Assembly (NCBI GenBank): GCA_021372825.1
Contig: JAJFTR010000089.1
Span: 1 to 32,143, forward strand
DNA from: Actinomycetes bacterium
Lineage (GTDB): Bacteria > Actinomycetota > Coriobacteriia > Anaerosomatales > Anaerosomataceae
Length of the DNA: 32,143 nt
Direction of reading: 5' to 3'
Positions 8,301-14,414 of the stretch are shown here, one piece after another; positions within the stretch are counted from its first letter, which is position 1, and the number at the start of each line of letters is the position of its first letter. Under the pieces are notes generated by a model. The model saw only the letters and a list, made by a program, of their open reading frames with translations, was not told the DNA's origin and did no database searches. The translations under genes were made by a program, and so were the position numbers.

Positions 8301-8561
8301 AGAGCTCACCTGAACACCAACCATCGCAGTGAGTACTGTTACCGGTGCCACATCATCGTGCCTCACGGCGGAATGCTCCAAGGGCTGATCGGCGACGCAG
8401 ACAGCACGATGCCATCCCGCTATGCCTACAACAACGTCAAGGGCAACTTGTGGGTGGCGGCGTATAAGGGTGATGGTGACAGCAGCCGAACGGACTGTTT
8501 CGTCACCGGCAGCAGTGGTTGCGGCTCGCATTCGACGACCTCTACGACCGGTAACTGGTAG
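5397..8561 (+). CDS. Exported multiheme c-type cytochrome with 19 CXXCH motifs
   Basis: A 1054-residue protein with a Sec-type signal peptide (basic N terminus, hydrophobic residues about 11-30, small residues A-C-A before the likely cleavage). I count 19 CXXCH motifs spread over the whole mature chain, from C-Y-D-C-H near residue 48 to C-Y-R-C-H near 985. Several have the C-x-x-C-H-x-P-H or C-H-N-P-H-G-S form of doubled-CXXCH cytochromes of metal-reducing and syntrophic bacteria. There is no C-terminal membrane anchor or LPXTG signal; the protein ends in a DC-x7-CGSH motif and a Ser/Thr/Gly tail ending in W. Between heme clusters are low-complexity Ser/Thr-rich stretches. Likely role: electron transport across or beyond the cell envelope. 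It lies between two ResB-CcsA sets, the obvious maturation machinery. A GGAAG site precedes the ATG. Confidence 0.93.
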   Translation: MTRRLASTRVRLVAVVFSVTVGLSGGKIGVACATTVPHGGFDASAAICYDCHKPHVAASDRYLFRVLPADGDSGEIALCYSCHDGSGASTNVKTGGANSFVLTSGHRVENLPEAAIDLDLTNRCSSCHSPHSSYATNRRLPKRSIVTSSGSYAVTGADTSWCLACHNDSNDWYVSTTSTPYPSTSNPTKDSTGYPVWGTFPGRTVYLDPAKNGHMRIPAGLPPDPMAPSQTATRVAGDCLWCHSAHRGANAYDGLPATFTVPVASSVVTDRTRGDYAAACFACHGGGSWEESGAVDIQRYAVKSPDDTSATNGHRIKTTGAALPVNAPLPCFECHNPHGSARGNKMLLADTLGKDLEATTSAGVAITAAADVRKFCFTCHSTSDATPKVWDSVAGVYADCTAGMMFEGLRRDGTLLTGQTKPSGYGLDQNYLRLKALGGAEDKHAQASTKSCYDCHGKSYAGAGSPNVHAPTLGVSNGATACYGCHSEYLAMEDNLLSATGGASRLNSYHHVLGSTALDGDHAPATQSSYPTSTSDVFCVSCHGDHDTFNSDKGANLRMTISASSVSATNTDFINPGTTGAPGICVSCHSSSLTKQNGDQRSSGTTYTVSVDATGFAASAHQYKVTATFTASPFRGDCVKCHNDEMTKSYQSSSSLMATMTTFGVHSSPESRILARLGGTLNDPYEEAFCFKCHSKASDSQGSTWTVSYARDRYGVASMSATSVAIYGQVVLGSGAFFAHDPRDYSNKHKASHSDETTGYIGQVAAANKHVECADCHDPHDAGAGARTIGGANGNKVGPAQYGVQALSVTLPSTAWSTPTASAYSWVETATYEYQTCLKCHTRGANAALESWGGAGADAWTDVALEFNPKNTSYHPVMGVTSNDSSVYTAWMKDPWKSVATQTMACSDCHGDVSAAALGPHGSSIKHILKGYWPLDSSGTPYTLSAVSEDTRGLLCAQCHVVDTSTGPRAHLNTNHRSEYCYRCHIIVPHGGMLQGLIGDADSTMPSRYAYNNVKGNLWVAAYKGDGDSSRTDCFVTGSSGCGSHSTTSTTGNW

Positions 8562-9862
8562 TGGCGCACAGGCGGCCTTCTTCTCGCATGACCAGGCATC
8601 TCGCGCGATTCGCACGGCTACTCCGGAACCGCCGGGTGACGCTCGTCACCACGCTTGCGGCCGTCGCTTCTTTGTCGTGCGTCGCTCTCGTTCCTCAGCG
8701 GCCCTCCGTCGGGTCCGTGGCGCTTCCCGGCGTCGTCGTCGCGCTCGGCCTGGACCGTGTGGTCACCACCTGGTGGTTCAGGGTCCTGGTGACTCTTGCG
8801 ACGGCGCAGCTCGCCTCGGTGGTGGCATATGTGGCGCCGCGCGATGCTCGTCGCGTTGTCAGGTCACGTGGGCCGGCGTCCCACGATCCGTTCGTCGTGG
8901 ATGATGAGCAGGCTCTTGTGCGCGTCCTCCGGCACCAGGGTTACAGGCCTGTCGGCCGCGGCGAGCCGAAGAGACGCTATCTCAAGAACGGACTGGGGTA
9001 TCTTGGCCCCACCCTGCTTCACACAGGCATGCTGCTCGCCATGTTGGGTGTGCTTGTCGTGACCCTCACGCGCAGCGTCGGTCTGGTGACCATGGTGGAG
9101 GGGCAGACGCTCCCGCAGGGCGCGGTGCTCGAGGACGCTGTGCGCGGTCCTCTCGGGGCGCCAGCCGTGTTGCCTTATACGCTCACGCTCGCGGGCATGT
9201 ATGCGGAGTTCTGGGACAACGGGGAGCCCAAGACCTATGTCGGCACGTATGTCGTAGATGACGGTTTGCACGCGGAAAGGGTCGACGTCCAGACGAATCA
9301 CCCAGCGGTCCTGCAGCGGATGCGCCTCCATCAGGAGCAGCGCATAGGGTACGCTTTCTTCGTGACGCTCGAAGGGTCACCGACGCCGCAACGGCTGCGT
9401 CTGGACCTTCCGCAGCCCCTTTCCCCCGAGCAAGCGACGTACAAGGACCGCGTGCTCGAAAGTGGGGAGACGATCCGGGCGAAGTGCACCGTCGACGAGC
9501 GCAGGCGGGAGCCGCCGGTTCTCACCTTGAGGCTGGCGCGAGGCGGCCAGACGGTGGGAGAGGCGCGTTTTGAAAGGAGCGCTCGCGAGGAGTTGGGAAC
9601 CTACACCGCCACCGTAGACGGCATCAGACGATGGTCTATCGTGACTGTCGAGCAAAGCAGAGGTTACGGGCTTCTGTTCTCGAGCTTCTTCGTGGTGTTC
9701 GTCGGGGCGGTGGCGCTCTATGCCCTTGTGCCGCGCGAGATCACGCTCAGCCGTTCGAGTGACGGACGCATGGTGGCGTCGTGGTATGCGCCTCGGTTTG
9801 CGTCTTTGTACAGCCATGAGCGGGAGTCCTTGCGCGCCGCAGCACAGGGCGAAAGGAGCTGA
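8561..9862 (+). CDS. resB: ResB-like cytochrome c biogenesis protein (System II), copy 2
   Basis: A 433-residue membrane protein with the same order of elements as copy 1: N-terminal membrane segments (about 26-44 and 71-91), a segment at about 147-169 containing H154 (T-L-L-H-T-G-M-L-L), a long extracytoplasmic region and a C-terminal segment near 379-398 (L-L-F-S-S-F-F-V-V-F-V-G-A-V-A-L). GTG at 8561 shares its first base with the cytochrome stop codon, implying coupling; ATG at 8588 is an alternative start, and neither has a strong ribosome binding site. Sequence similarity to copy 1 is low by eye, so this is an old or separately acquired paralogue rather than a recent duplicate. It is followed 5 bases later by ccsA copy 2. 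Confidence 0.8.
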   Translation: MAHRRPSSRMTRHLARFARLLRNRRVTLVTTLAAVASLSCVALVPQRPSVGSVALPGVVVALGLDRVVTTWWFRVLVTLATAQLASVVAYVAPRDARRVVRSRGPASHDPFVVDDEQALVRVLRHQGYRPVGRGEPKRRYLKNGLGYLGPTLLHTGMLLAMLGVLVVTLTRSVGLVTMVEGQTLPQGAVLEDAVRGPLGAPAVLPYTLTLAGMYAEFWDNGEPKTYVGTYVVDDGLHAERVDVQTNHPAVLQRMRLHQEQRIGYAFFVTLEGSPTPQRLRLDLPQPLSPEQATYKDRVLESGETIRAKCTVDERRREPPVLTLRLARGGQTVGEARFERSAREELGTYTATVDGIRRWSIVTVEQSRGYGLLFSSFFVVFVGAVALYALVPREITLSRSSDGRMVASWYAPRFASLYSHERESLRAAAQGERS

Positions 9863-9867
9863 GAGCG

Positions 9868-10689
9868 ATGAGCGGGCTGCTGGAAGTGCTCGATCCAGGC
9901 GCGCACCTCGTAGCTGCGGTGCTTTACGCCCTCGCATTCGTTCTGGCGCTGTTCAGCCGGCAGACCGGCGACGTGCCGGATCGCGGTTCGAAGATCGCAG
10001 GAGCCGCTGGCCTTCTCGTTCACCTGACCGCTATCGCCGGTCGCTGGTTCGCTGTGGGACACGGCCCTTTCGTCACCATGTACGAGGACCTTTCGGCCTA
10101 CTCGGCGGTAGTCGGCGCGATCGCCCTGTACTTAGCGATGCGTGGTGACCAAGTCGCGCGCGCGCGTGTGCCCATGTACCCCGTCGCCTTCCTCATGCTC
10201 GGCGTCGCTTTGTACTCGGGGCCGCAAACCTCCAATCTCCCTCCGACCTTCTCGGGTATGTGGCTTGTCTTGCACGTGTGTTTCTACTTCCTCGCTTTTG
10301 GAACGGCGGTCACCGCGGGCGCTTCCTCGGTGTTGGTCTTGCGCGCCGCGAGCGGGCCGGCCGATGCTGACGCGGCGTCCTGGGAGAGGTTCGACGCGCT
10401 CGCGTACCGGTACGCGGGGCTTGCTTTCGCGTTCTGGGGCGTAGGGATGTTGAGCGGCGCTGTGTGGGCTTTCAATGCCTGGGGACGATACTGGGGCTGG
10501 GATCCAGTGGAGACGTGGTCGCTCATCACTTGGCTCATGTTCGGCGTGTACCTGCACTTGCGGCGGTTCTTCGGATGGCAGGGGAGGCGCGCCGCAGTGC
10601 TCTTGGCGGTGTGCCTCGGACTGGCGGTGATGTCGCTGTTCGGAACGACGGCGCTCTCCGATTCGTTGCATTCGGTGTACTTCCAATGA
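9868..10689 (+). CDS. ccsA: CcsA/ResC heme-handling protein of cytochrome c synthase, copy 2
   Basis: A 273-residue polytopic protein with the WWD motif (W-G-R-Y-W-G-W-D-P-V-E-T-W-S-L-I-T-W-L) near residues 204-222, the W-L-V-L-H-V motif near 132-137, Y-L-H-L-R after the WWD loop, and a C-terminal L-H-S-V-Y close to the canonical H-S-Y. The region L-x-V-H-L-T-A-I-A-G-R-W...G-H-G-P-F in the N-terminal half is nearly the same in copy 1, so these two CcsA proteins are clearly paralogous. AAAGGAG lies upstream. With resB copy 2 it should form a second heme-attachment synthase, either redundant or specialised for a different apocytochrome. Confidence 0.92.
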   Translation: MSGLLEVLDPGAHLVAAVLYALAFVLALFSRQTGDVPDRGSKIAGAAGLLVHLTAIAGRWFAVGHGPFVTMYEDLSAYSAVVGAIALYLAMRGDQVARARVPMYPVAFLMLGVALYSGPQTSNLPPTFSGMWLVLHVCFYFLAFGTAVTAGASSVLVLRAASGPADADAASWERFDALAYRYAGLAFAFWGVGMLSGAVWAFNAWGRYWGWDPVETWSLITWLMFGVYLHLRRFFGWQGRRAAVLLAVCLGLAVMSLFGTTALSDSLHSVYFQ

Positions 10690-11174
10690 GACGCCCACAC
10701 ATCATCATGGCGCTCTTGGTGGTCGCGCTGTGCGCCGCCTGCTCGCAGGCGCCGGATGTTTCGACCGATCCAAGCGCGGTGACAGCGGCGGTCACGCGCT
10801 ACAACCGCGCGCTTGTCCGGGCGTTTGCCGAGCAAGACATGAACGAGCTCGATCAGGTTGCGACAAGAGACCAAACGTACACGGAGTACCAACTGATGGC
10901 GGCACTCGGCGAATCGCGTGCACGAATGCTCGCATCCCTTCGCCACATCACCTTCGGGGACGTCGCATTCTCGTCGGACTCCTCGGCCACGGTCGCTACC
11001 ACCGAGACGTGGGACTACATCCACCAGAGCATGGACACGAGCGAGACGCTGCGGGAGGAGAAGGGTATCGTCTACCATCTGCGATACGATCTGGTCCAGG
11101 TCGGCGATCGCTGGCTCGTGGACCGCGTCACCTCGCTCGACGACACGTCGAGCGCTCCGGCAACAGGGCAGTAG
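10686..11174 (+). CDS. Small lipoprotein of the cytochrome cluster
   Basis: The predicted protein has 162 residues. The ATG at 10686 overlaps the ccsA stop (ATGA) and gives a short signal peptide with lipobox L-C-A-A-C (Cys 19). The mature part begins with a helix (A-V-T-R-Y-N-R-A-L-V-R-A-F-A-E-Q-D) and ends in strands such as Y-H-L-R-Y-D-L-V-Q-V-G-D-R-W-L-V-D-R-V, the pattern of small NTF2/IMS-like domains, as in the lipoprotein at 1438. No catalytic motif is visible and I do not recognise a family. Lipidation would place it on the outer face of the membrane next to the cytochrome synthase. Confidence 0.7.
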   Translation: MRRPHIIMALLVVALCAACSQAPDVSTDPSAVTAAVTRYNRALVRAFAEQDMNELDQVATRDQTYTEYQLMAALGESRARMLASLRHITFGDVAFSSDSSATVATTETWDYIHQSMDTSETLREEKGIVYHLRYDLVQVGDRWLVDRVTSLDDTSSAPATGQ

Positions 11175-11175
11175 C

Positions 11176-11709
11176 ATGGTGCATGGGACGACACCCGCCA
11201 CGCGCACGGCCGGCCGAGCGGATCCCCGAGGCCGCTCACGGCATCAGGCCGATGTTCTCGGGGCGATGGTACTCGTGGTCGTGATCGCAGGCATTGCGCT
11301 AGGCGTTTCGAGTTGCGGCCCCAAGGACTCTGGCCCCGCTTTTGAGCACCCGGGTGCAACGACCGTGGAAGAGCTGCTGACGTTACGCGCCAAAGCGGTG
11401 CGCGAAAGATCGGCCTACGCGAAGTTCTTCGAGGACCCGAAGCTCGCGGATGCTCTCGCGCAAGGCACGTCGGTAGCCGGTGGTGCTGCGGCGATACCGG
11501 ACTGGAAGCCGCCGTACGTGAGTGCGATCGAGGGGGACAAGGCCGAGGTGGTCGTACGCTGGGTCGCCTCCGAGCGGTTTCCTGGGTGGCCCGAGGCCAC
11601 GGTCTTCGTCGTTCGCCACGTTGATGGCCGGTGGGTGGTCGTCGACGCTCTGGATGACACGGCGCCCTTTCCTAAGCCGGCTTCATCCGCAGAACTCGAA
11701 GGTCGCTGA
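11176..11709 (+). CDS. Membrane-anchored or lipoprotein-like small protein
   Basis: The predicted protein has 177 residues from the ATG at 11176, directly after the previous stop. It has a basic N-terminal stretch (residues 1-30), a hydrophobic segment (about 31-45) and V-S-S-C (about 46-49), so it is either a single-pass protein or a lipoprotein. ATG 11266 would give a conventional short signal peptide, and which start is used is uncertain. The remaining part has a helical region rich in E/A/K and a C-terminal E-A-T-V-F-V-V-R-H-V-D-G-R-W-V-V-V-D pattern, again like the end of an NTF2-type domain. It is the last gene of the cytochrome island and has no assigned function. Confidence 0.6.
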   Translation: MVHGTTPATRTAGRADPRGRSRHQADVLGAMVLVVVIAGIALGVSSCGPKDSGPAFEHPGATTVEELLTLRAKAVRERSAYAKFFEDPKLADALAQGTSVAGGAAAIPDWKPPYVSAIEGDKAEVVVRWVASERFPGWPEATVFVVRHVDGRWVVVDALDDTAPFPKPASSAELEGR

Positions 11710-11787
11710 TGCACCATCGTTCATGAATCACGGTTCCTCTCTCCGTACCCAGTGACTTCGCGCAGGTATGAGAGGCGAATCGTTACT

Positions 11788-11805
11788 TCACACTCGAACT
11801 TGTGA
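11788..11805 (+). promoter_or_regulatory. Inverted repeat TCACA-N8-TGTGA upstream of the Rex-like gene
   Basis: TCACA (11788-11792) and TGTGA (11801-11805) form an inverted repeat about 50 bases before the Rex-like start codon. The half-sites are those of Rex operators (TGTGA...TCACA) but in the opposite order. It may be an autoregulatory operator. No convincing -10/-35 pair is visible in the 145-base gap, although an AT-richer TTAATA lies at 11814-11819. Confidence 0.3.
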
Positions 11806-11854
11806 TAGCCTGCTTAATAGGTATTCAGAGCAGCTACTCACGTGGAGGTCTGTG

Positions 11855-12514
11855 ATGTCCGAAGGACGCGGTGCGCCAGAGGCCACCTTGTACCGCTTGT
11901 CCTTGTACCACTGCTACCTTGGAGAGTTGCTGCGTGTGGGTGCGCCTGACCGGATCACCTCTCGGCAGCTTGCCGAGGAGCTCGGCATCAAAGAGGAGAC
12001 GGTCCGCCGTGACATCTCGTTTGTCGGCGACATCGGGCGTCCTGGAGCGGGGTATGAGCCCGAGGTGCTCTACCGGGAGTTCACGGACTTCCTCGGACTG
12101 ACTGACGAGTACCCGATCGCGATGATCGGAAGCGCTCGTATGCTTGAGGCTCTGCAGGTCGTCTTTCCCTCGGAGCGCTATGGCGTGCAACCTGTCGCGT
12201 TGTTCTCGGAAATCCCCGAAGATGCCGGCACGACGGTGGGCGGTGTCAGCGTCCAACATCTCACCGACATCGCGCGGATCGATCCTGACCTGGGCGTCAA
12301 GGTAGCGCTCGTGGCGTGCTCGCCGGGGTGGGTGCAGATCACCCTGGATCTGCTTATCGGCGCCGGGGTCACTGGTGTGCTGTTGCTGACTCCGGTCATC
12401 CGTATCCGCAAGCCAGAGGGCATGGTCGTGACCCAAATACGCATGCCGTGTGACATTAAGTCGCTCGCATGCCGGTGCCAGGCCCCTGCAGGCATGTTCG
12501 GCACCGCGCAGTAG
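11855..12514 (+). CDS. Rex-like redox-sensing transcriptional regulator, atypical nucleotide site
   Basis: A 219-residue protein; ATG 11855 has GGAGG 6 bases upstream, and the longer in-frame start at 11768 lacks this. Residues about 9-70 match the Rex winged-helix domain: P-E-A-T-L-Y-R-L-S-L-Y, then I-T-S-R-Q-L-A-E-E-L-G-I, then V-R-R-D-I-S-F-V-G and G-x-P-G-A-G-Y. The second half has the expected Rossmann-like order, but the glycine-rich loop that binds NAD(H) in Rex (G-x-G-x-x-G) reads G-S-A-R-M-L (92-97). The C-terminal region has C199, C206 and C208, unusual for Rex. In the family, Rex represses anaerobic respiration genes until NADH releases it. Here the ligand may differ. It sits between the cytochrome island and the quinone-related genes. 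Confidence 0.8.
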   Translation: MSEGRGAPEATLYRLSLYHCYLGELLRVGAPDRITSRQLAEELGIKEETVRRDISFVGDIGRPGAGYEPEVLYREFTDFLGLTDEYPIAMIGSARMLEALQVVFPSERYGVQPVALFSEIPEDAGTTVGGVSVQHLTDIARIDPDLGVKVALVACSPGWVQITLDLLIGAGVTGVLLLTPVIRIRKPEGMVVTQIRMPCDIKSLACRCQAPAGMFGTAQ

Positions 12515-12556
12515 CCCGAACGAACGCGCCGGCCACGGCTAGCGGTCCATCGAGCG

Positions 12557-12565
12557 TGATATACT
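12557..12565 (+). promoter_or_regulatory. Candidate extended -10 promoter (TGA-TATACT)
   Basis: TGA-TATACT matches an extended -10 with five of six consensus bases. No -35 box is evident. Predicted transcription start is near 12572, which leaves only about 10 bases before the ATG at 12582 and about 64 before the TTG at 12636; this favours the downstream start of the radical SAM gene. Confidence 0.45.
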
Positions 12566-12635
12566 ACGGTGTCCAGCTTGTATGCCGGCAAGCCGTGTCC
12601 CCGACGGCTCCTCTGCGCAAGGAGGCGCACCGTCG

Positions 12636-14414
12636 TTGCCGCACCCTGATCTTGTGTTACTGCACGCTCCCTCAGTCTATGACTTCAGGGAGCGCTCTAT
12701 CATGTTCGGACCTGTTTCGGACCTGGTGCCGTCGAGTCCCATATTCGAGATGTACCCGCTCGGCTTCACCACGATGGCCGAGTACATGGAGCGTCACGGC
12801 CTGACGGTGCGCATCGTGAATTTGGCGATGCATATGCTCGCCAAGCCGACATTCGATGTCGAGAAGGCCATCCGGGAGATGGATCCGCTTGCGTTCGGTA
12901 TCGACCTTCACTGGCTGCCCCACGCCCACGGATCCATCGAGATCGCACGCATCTGCAAGAAGTACCACCCCGACACACCGGTCATCTTCGGGGGACTGTC
13001 GGCCACGTACTTCCACGAAGAACTCGTGCAGTACCACTGCGTCGACTATGTCGTTCGTGGGGACTCCACAGAAGAACCGTTCACACAATTGATGTACACG
13101 CTTCGGCGAGGCGGTTCGGTGTGCGACATCCCGAACGTCACGTACAAGACGTCCGATGGCAGCATCGTCGTGAACGACCTGTCGTGGGTACCCGACACGT
13201 TCGACCACGTGAAGCTCGACTACAGCTTCAGCATGCGCTCCGTGATTCGCGACCGTGACATGACGTCGGCGTTGCCCTTCAAGGGTTGGCTTGGGTATCC
13301 GGTGACGGCGTCTCTCACGTGTAGAGGTTGCACGAACCAGTGCCCTACGTGCGGCGGTTCCGCGTACGCGTTCGCACGGCACTTCGGCCGCAAGCGTCCT
13401 GCGTTCCGCGATCCCGAGCGACTGGTCGCCGACATCGCACACGTCGCTAAGCACATCCCCGGCCCCGTCTTCGTTCTCAACGACTTCCAGCAGGCGGGGC
13501 GCGCATATGTCGAAGAGTTCATCCGGGGGCTCCGACGCATCAACTTCAAGAACCCCATCGGGTTCGAGTTCTTCACGCCTCCCAGTGAGGAGTTCTGCGC
13601 GTTCCTCGGCGAGAACCTCAACGACTGGTCTATGGAGGTCTCGTGTGAAAGTCATGACGACTCCGTGCGGGCGGCGTTCGGCAAGCACTATACGTTCGGG
13701 GACGTGGCGACGTCCATCGAATACGCGTTCAAGCACAACTGCACCCGCTTCGACCTGTACTTCATGACGGGCATCCCTCGGCAGACGGCGCAGTCAGTGC
13801 TGGACACGGTGCCTGCGGTGCGTGAGTTGTACACACACGTCGGTAACGACGGTCGGCTGCTCGCTTTCATCTCACCGATGGCCCCGTTCCTCGATCCCGG
13901 GTCGATGGTGTTCGACAACCCCGAGGCCTACGGCTACACATTGCGAGCGCGCACTCTCGAAGAGCACCGTCAGCTGCTTCTGCAGCCCTCCTGGGAGCAT
14001 ATCCTCAACTACGAACCCGACGCGATGACGCGTCTTGAGATGGTGCAGGCGACGTACGAGGCAGCCATCGGTTTCAACCGCATAAAGGCGGAGGTGGGCA
14101 TCGCTGACAGCGCTACGGCTGCCAAGACCGAGTCTCGCATCAGCGCGGCGCGTGACGTCATGGCGCGCATCGACGAGATCATCGAGGCTTCCGATGGCGC
14201 TTCCCGCAACGCGCGGCTCGAGGATCTCCGTCATGAGATAGATGAGCTCAACGAGAACACCGTCTGTCAGAAGTCCGAGCTCAACTGGCCTGCCTCTGTG
14301 CGGCCGATACACATTTTCTCCAACATCGCGCTATGGTTCCGCGTGACGCTCGAGACTCTGTTTCCGAGACTTCGGAAGTACGATCCTCGCCCTGGCCACT
14401 CGGAGGCTTCGTGA
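12636..14414 (+). CDS. B12-binding domain / radical SAM protein (Ta0216-like)
   Basis: A 592-residue protein from TTG 12636, preceded by AAGGAGG at 12619-12625. ATG 12582 would add 18 residues but has no ribosome binding site and lies almost at the predicted transcription start. The N-terminal part (D-L-V-L-L-H-A-P ... G-I-D-L-H-W-L-P-H ... V-I-F-G-G-L-S-A-T-Y-F) has the layout of a cobalamin-binding domain, without the classic D-x-H-x-x-G. The radical SAM motif C-x3-C-x2-C is seen as C-T-N-Q-C-P-T-C near 13330-13353, with an extra Cys three residues earlier. The F-E-M-Y-P-L-G-F and R-G-D-S-T-E-E-P signatures recall the Ta0216-like family of uncharacterised B12/radical SAM proteins. Residues past about 480 are helical and Glu/Arg-rich. 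The substrate is unknown. Its end overlaps menG by 4 bases. Confidence 0.85.
   Translation: MPHPDLVLLHAPSVYDFRERSIMFGPVSDLVPSSPIFEMYPLGFTTMAEYMERHGLTVRIVNLAMHMLAKPTFDVEKAIREMDPLAFGIDLHWLPHAHGSIEIARICKKYHPDTPVIFGGLSATYFHEELVQYHCVDYVVRGDSTEEPFTQLMYTLRRGGSVCDIPNVTYKTSDGSIVVNDLSWVPDTFDHVKLDYSFSMRSVIRDRDMTSALPFKGWLGYPVTASLTCRGCTNQCPTCGGSAYAFARHFGRKRPAFRDPERLVADIAHVAKHIPGPVFVLNDFQQAGRAYVEEFIRGLRRINFKNPIGFEFFTPPSEEFCAFLGENLNDWSMEVSCESHDDSVRAAFGKHYTFGDVATSIEYAFKHNCTRFDLYFMTGIPRQTAQSVLDTVPAVRELYTHVGNDGRLLAFISPMAPFLDPGSMVFDNPEAYGYTLRARTLEEHRQLLLQPSWEHILNYEPDAMTRLEMVQATYEAAIGFNRIKAEVGIADSATAAKTESRISAARDVMARIDEIIEASDGASRNARLEDLRHEIDELNENTVCQKSELNWPASVRPIHIFSNIALWFRVTLETLFPRLRKYDPRPGHSEAS

Noticed and set aside
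5397-8561. Repeated heme-motif sequence as a DNA repeat or CRISPR-like array
   Set aside because: The repeated CXXCH motifs are short, irregularly spaced and differ at the DNA level; they are protein motifs, not an array.
12672-13736. 354-codon minus-strand frame opposite the radical SAM gene
   Set aside because: Shadow of a gene with clear radical SAM cysteines; no ribosome binding site and no domain seen.
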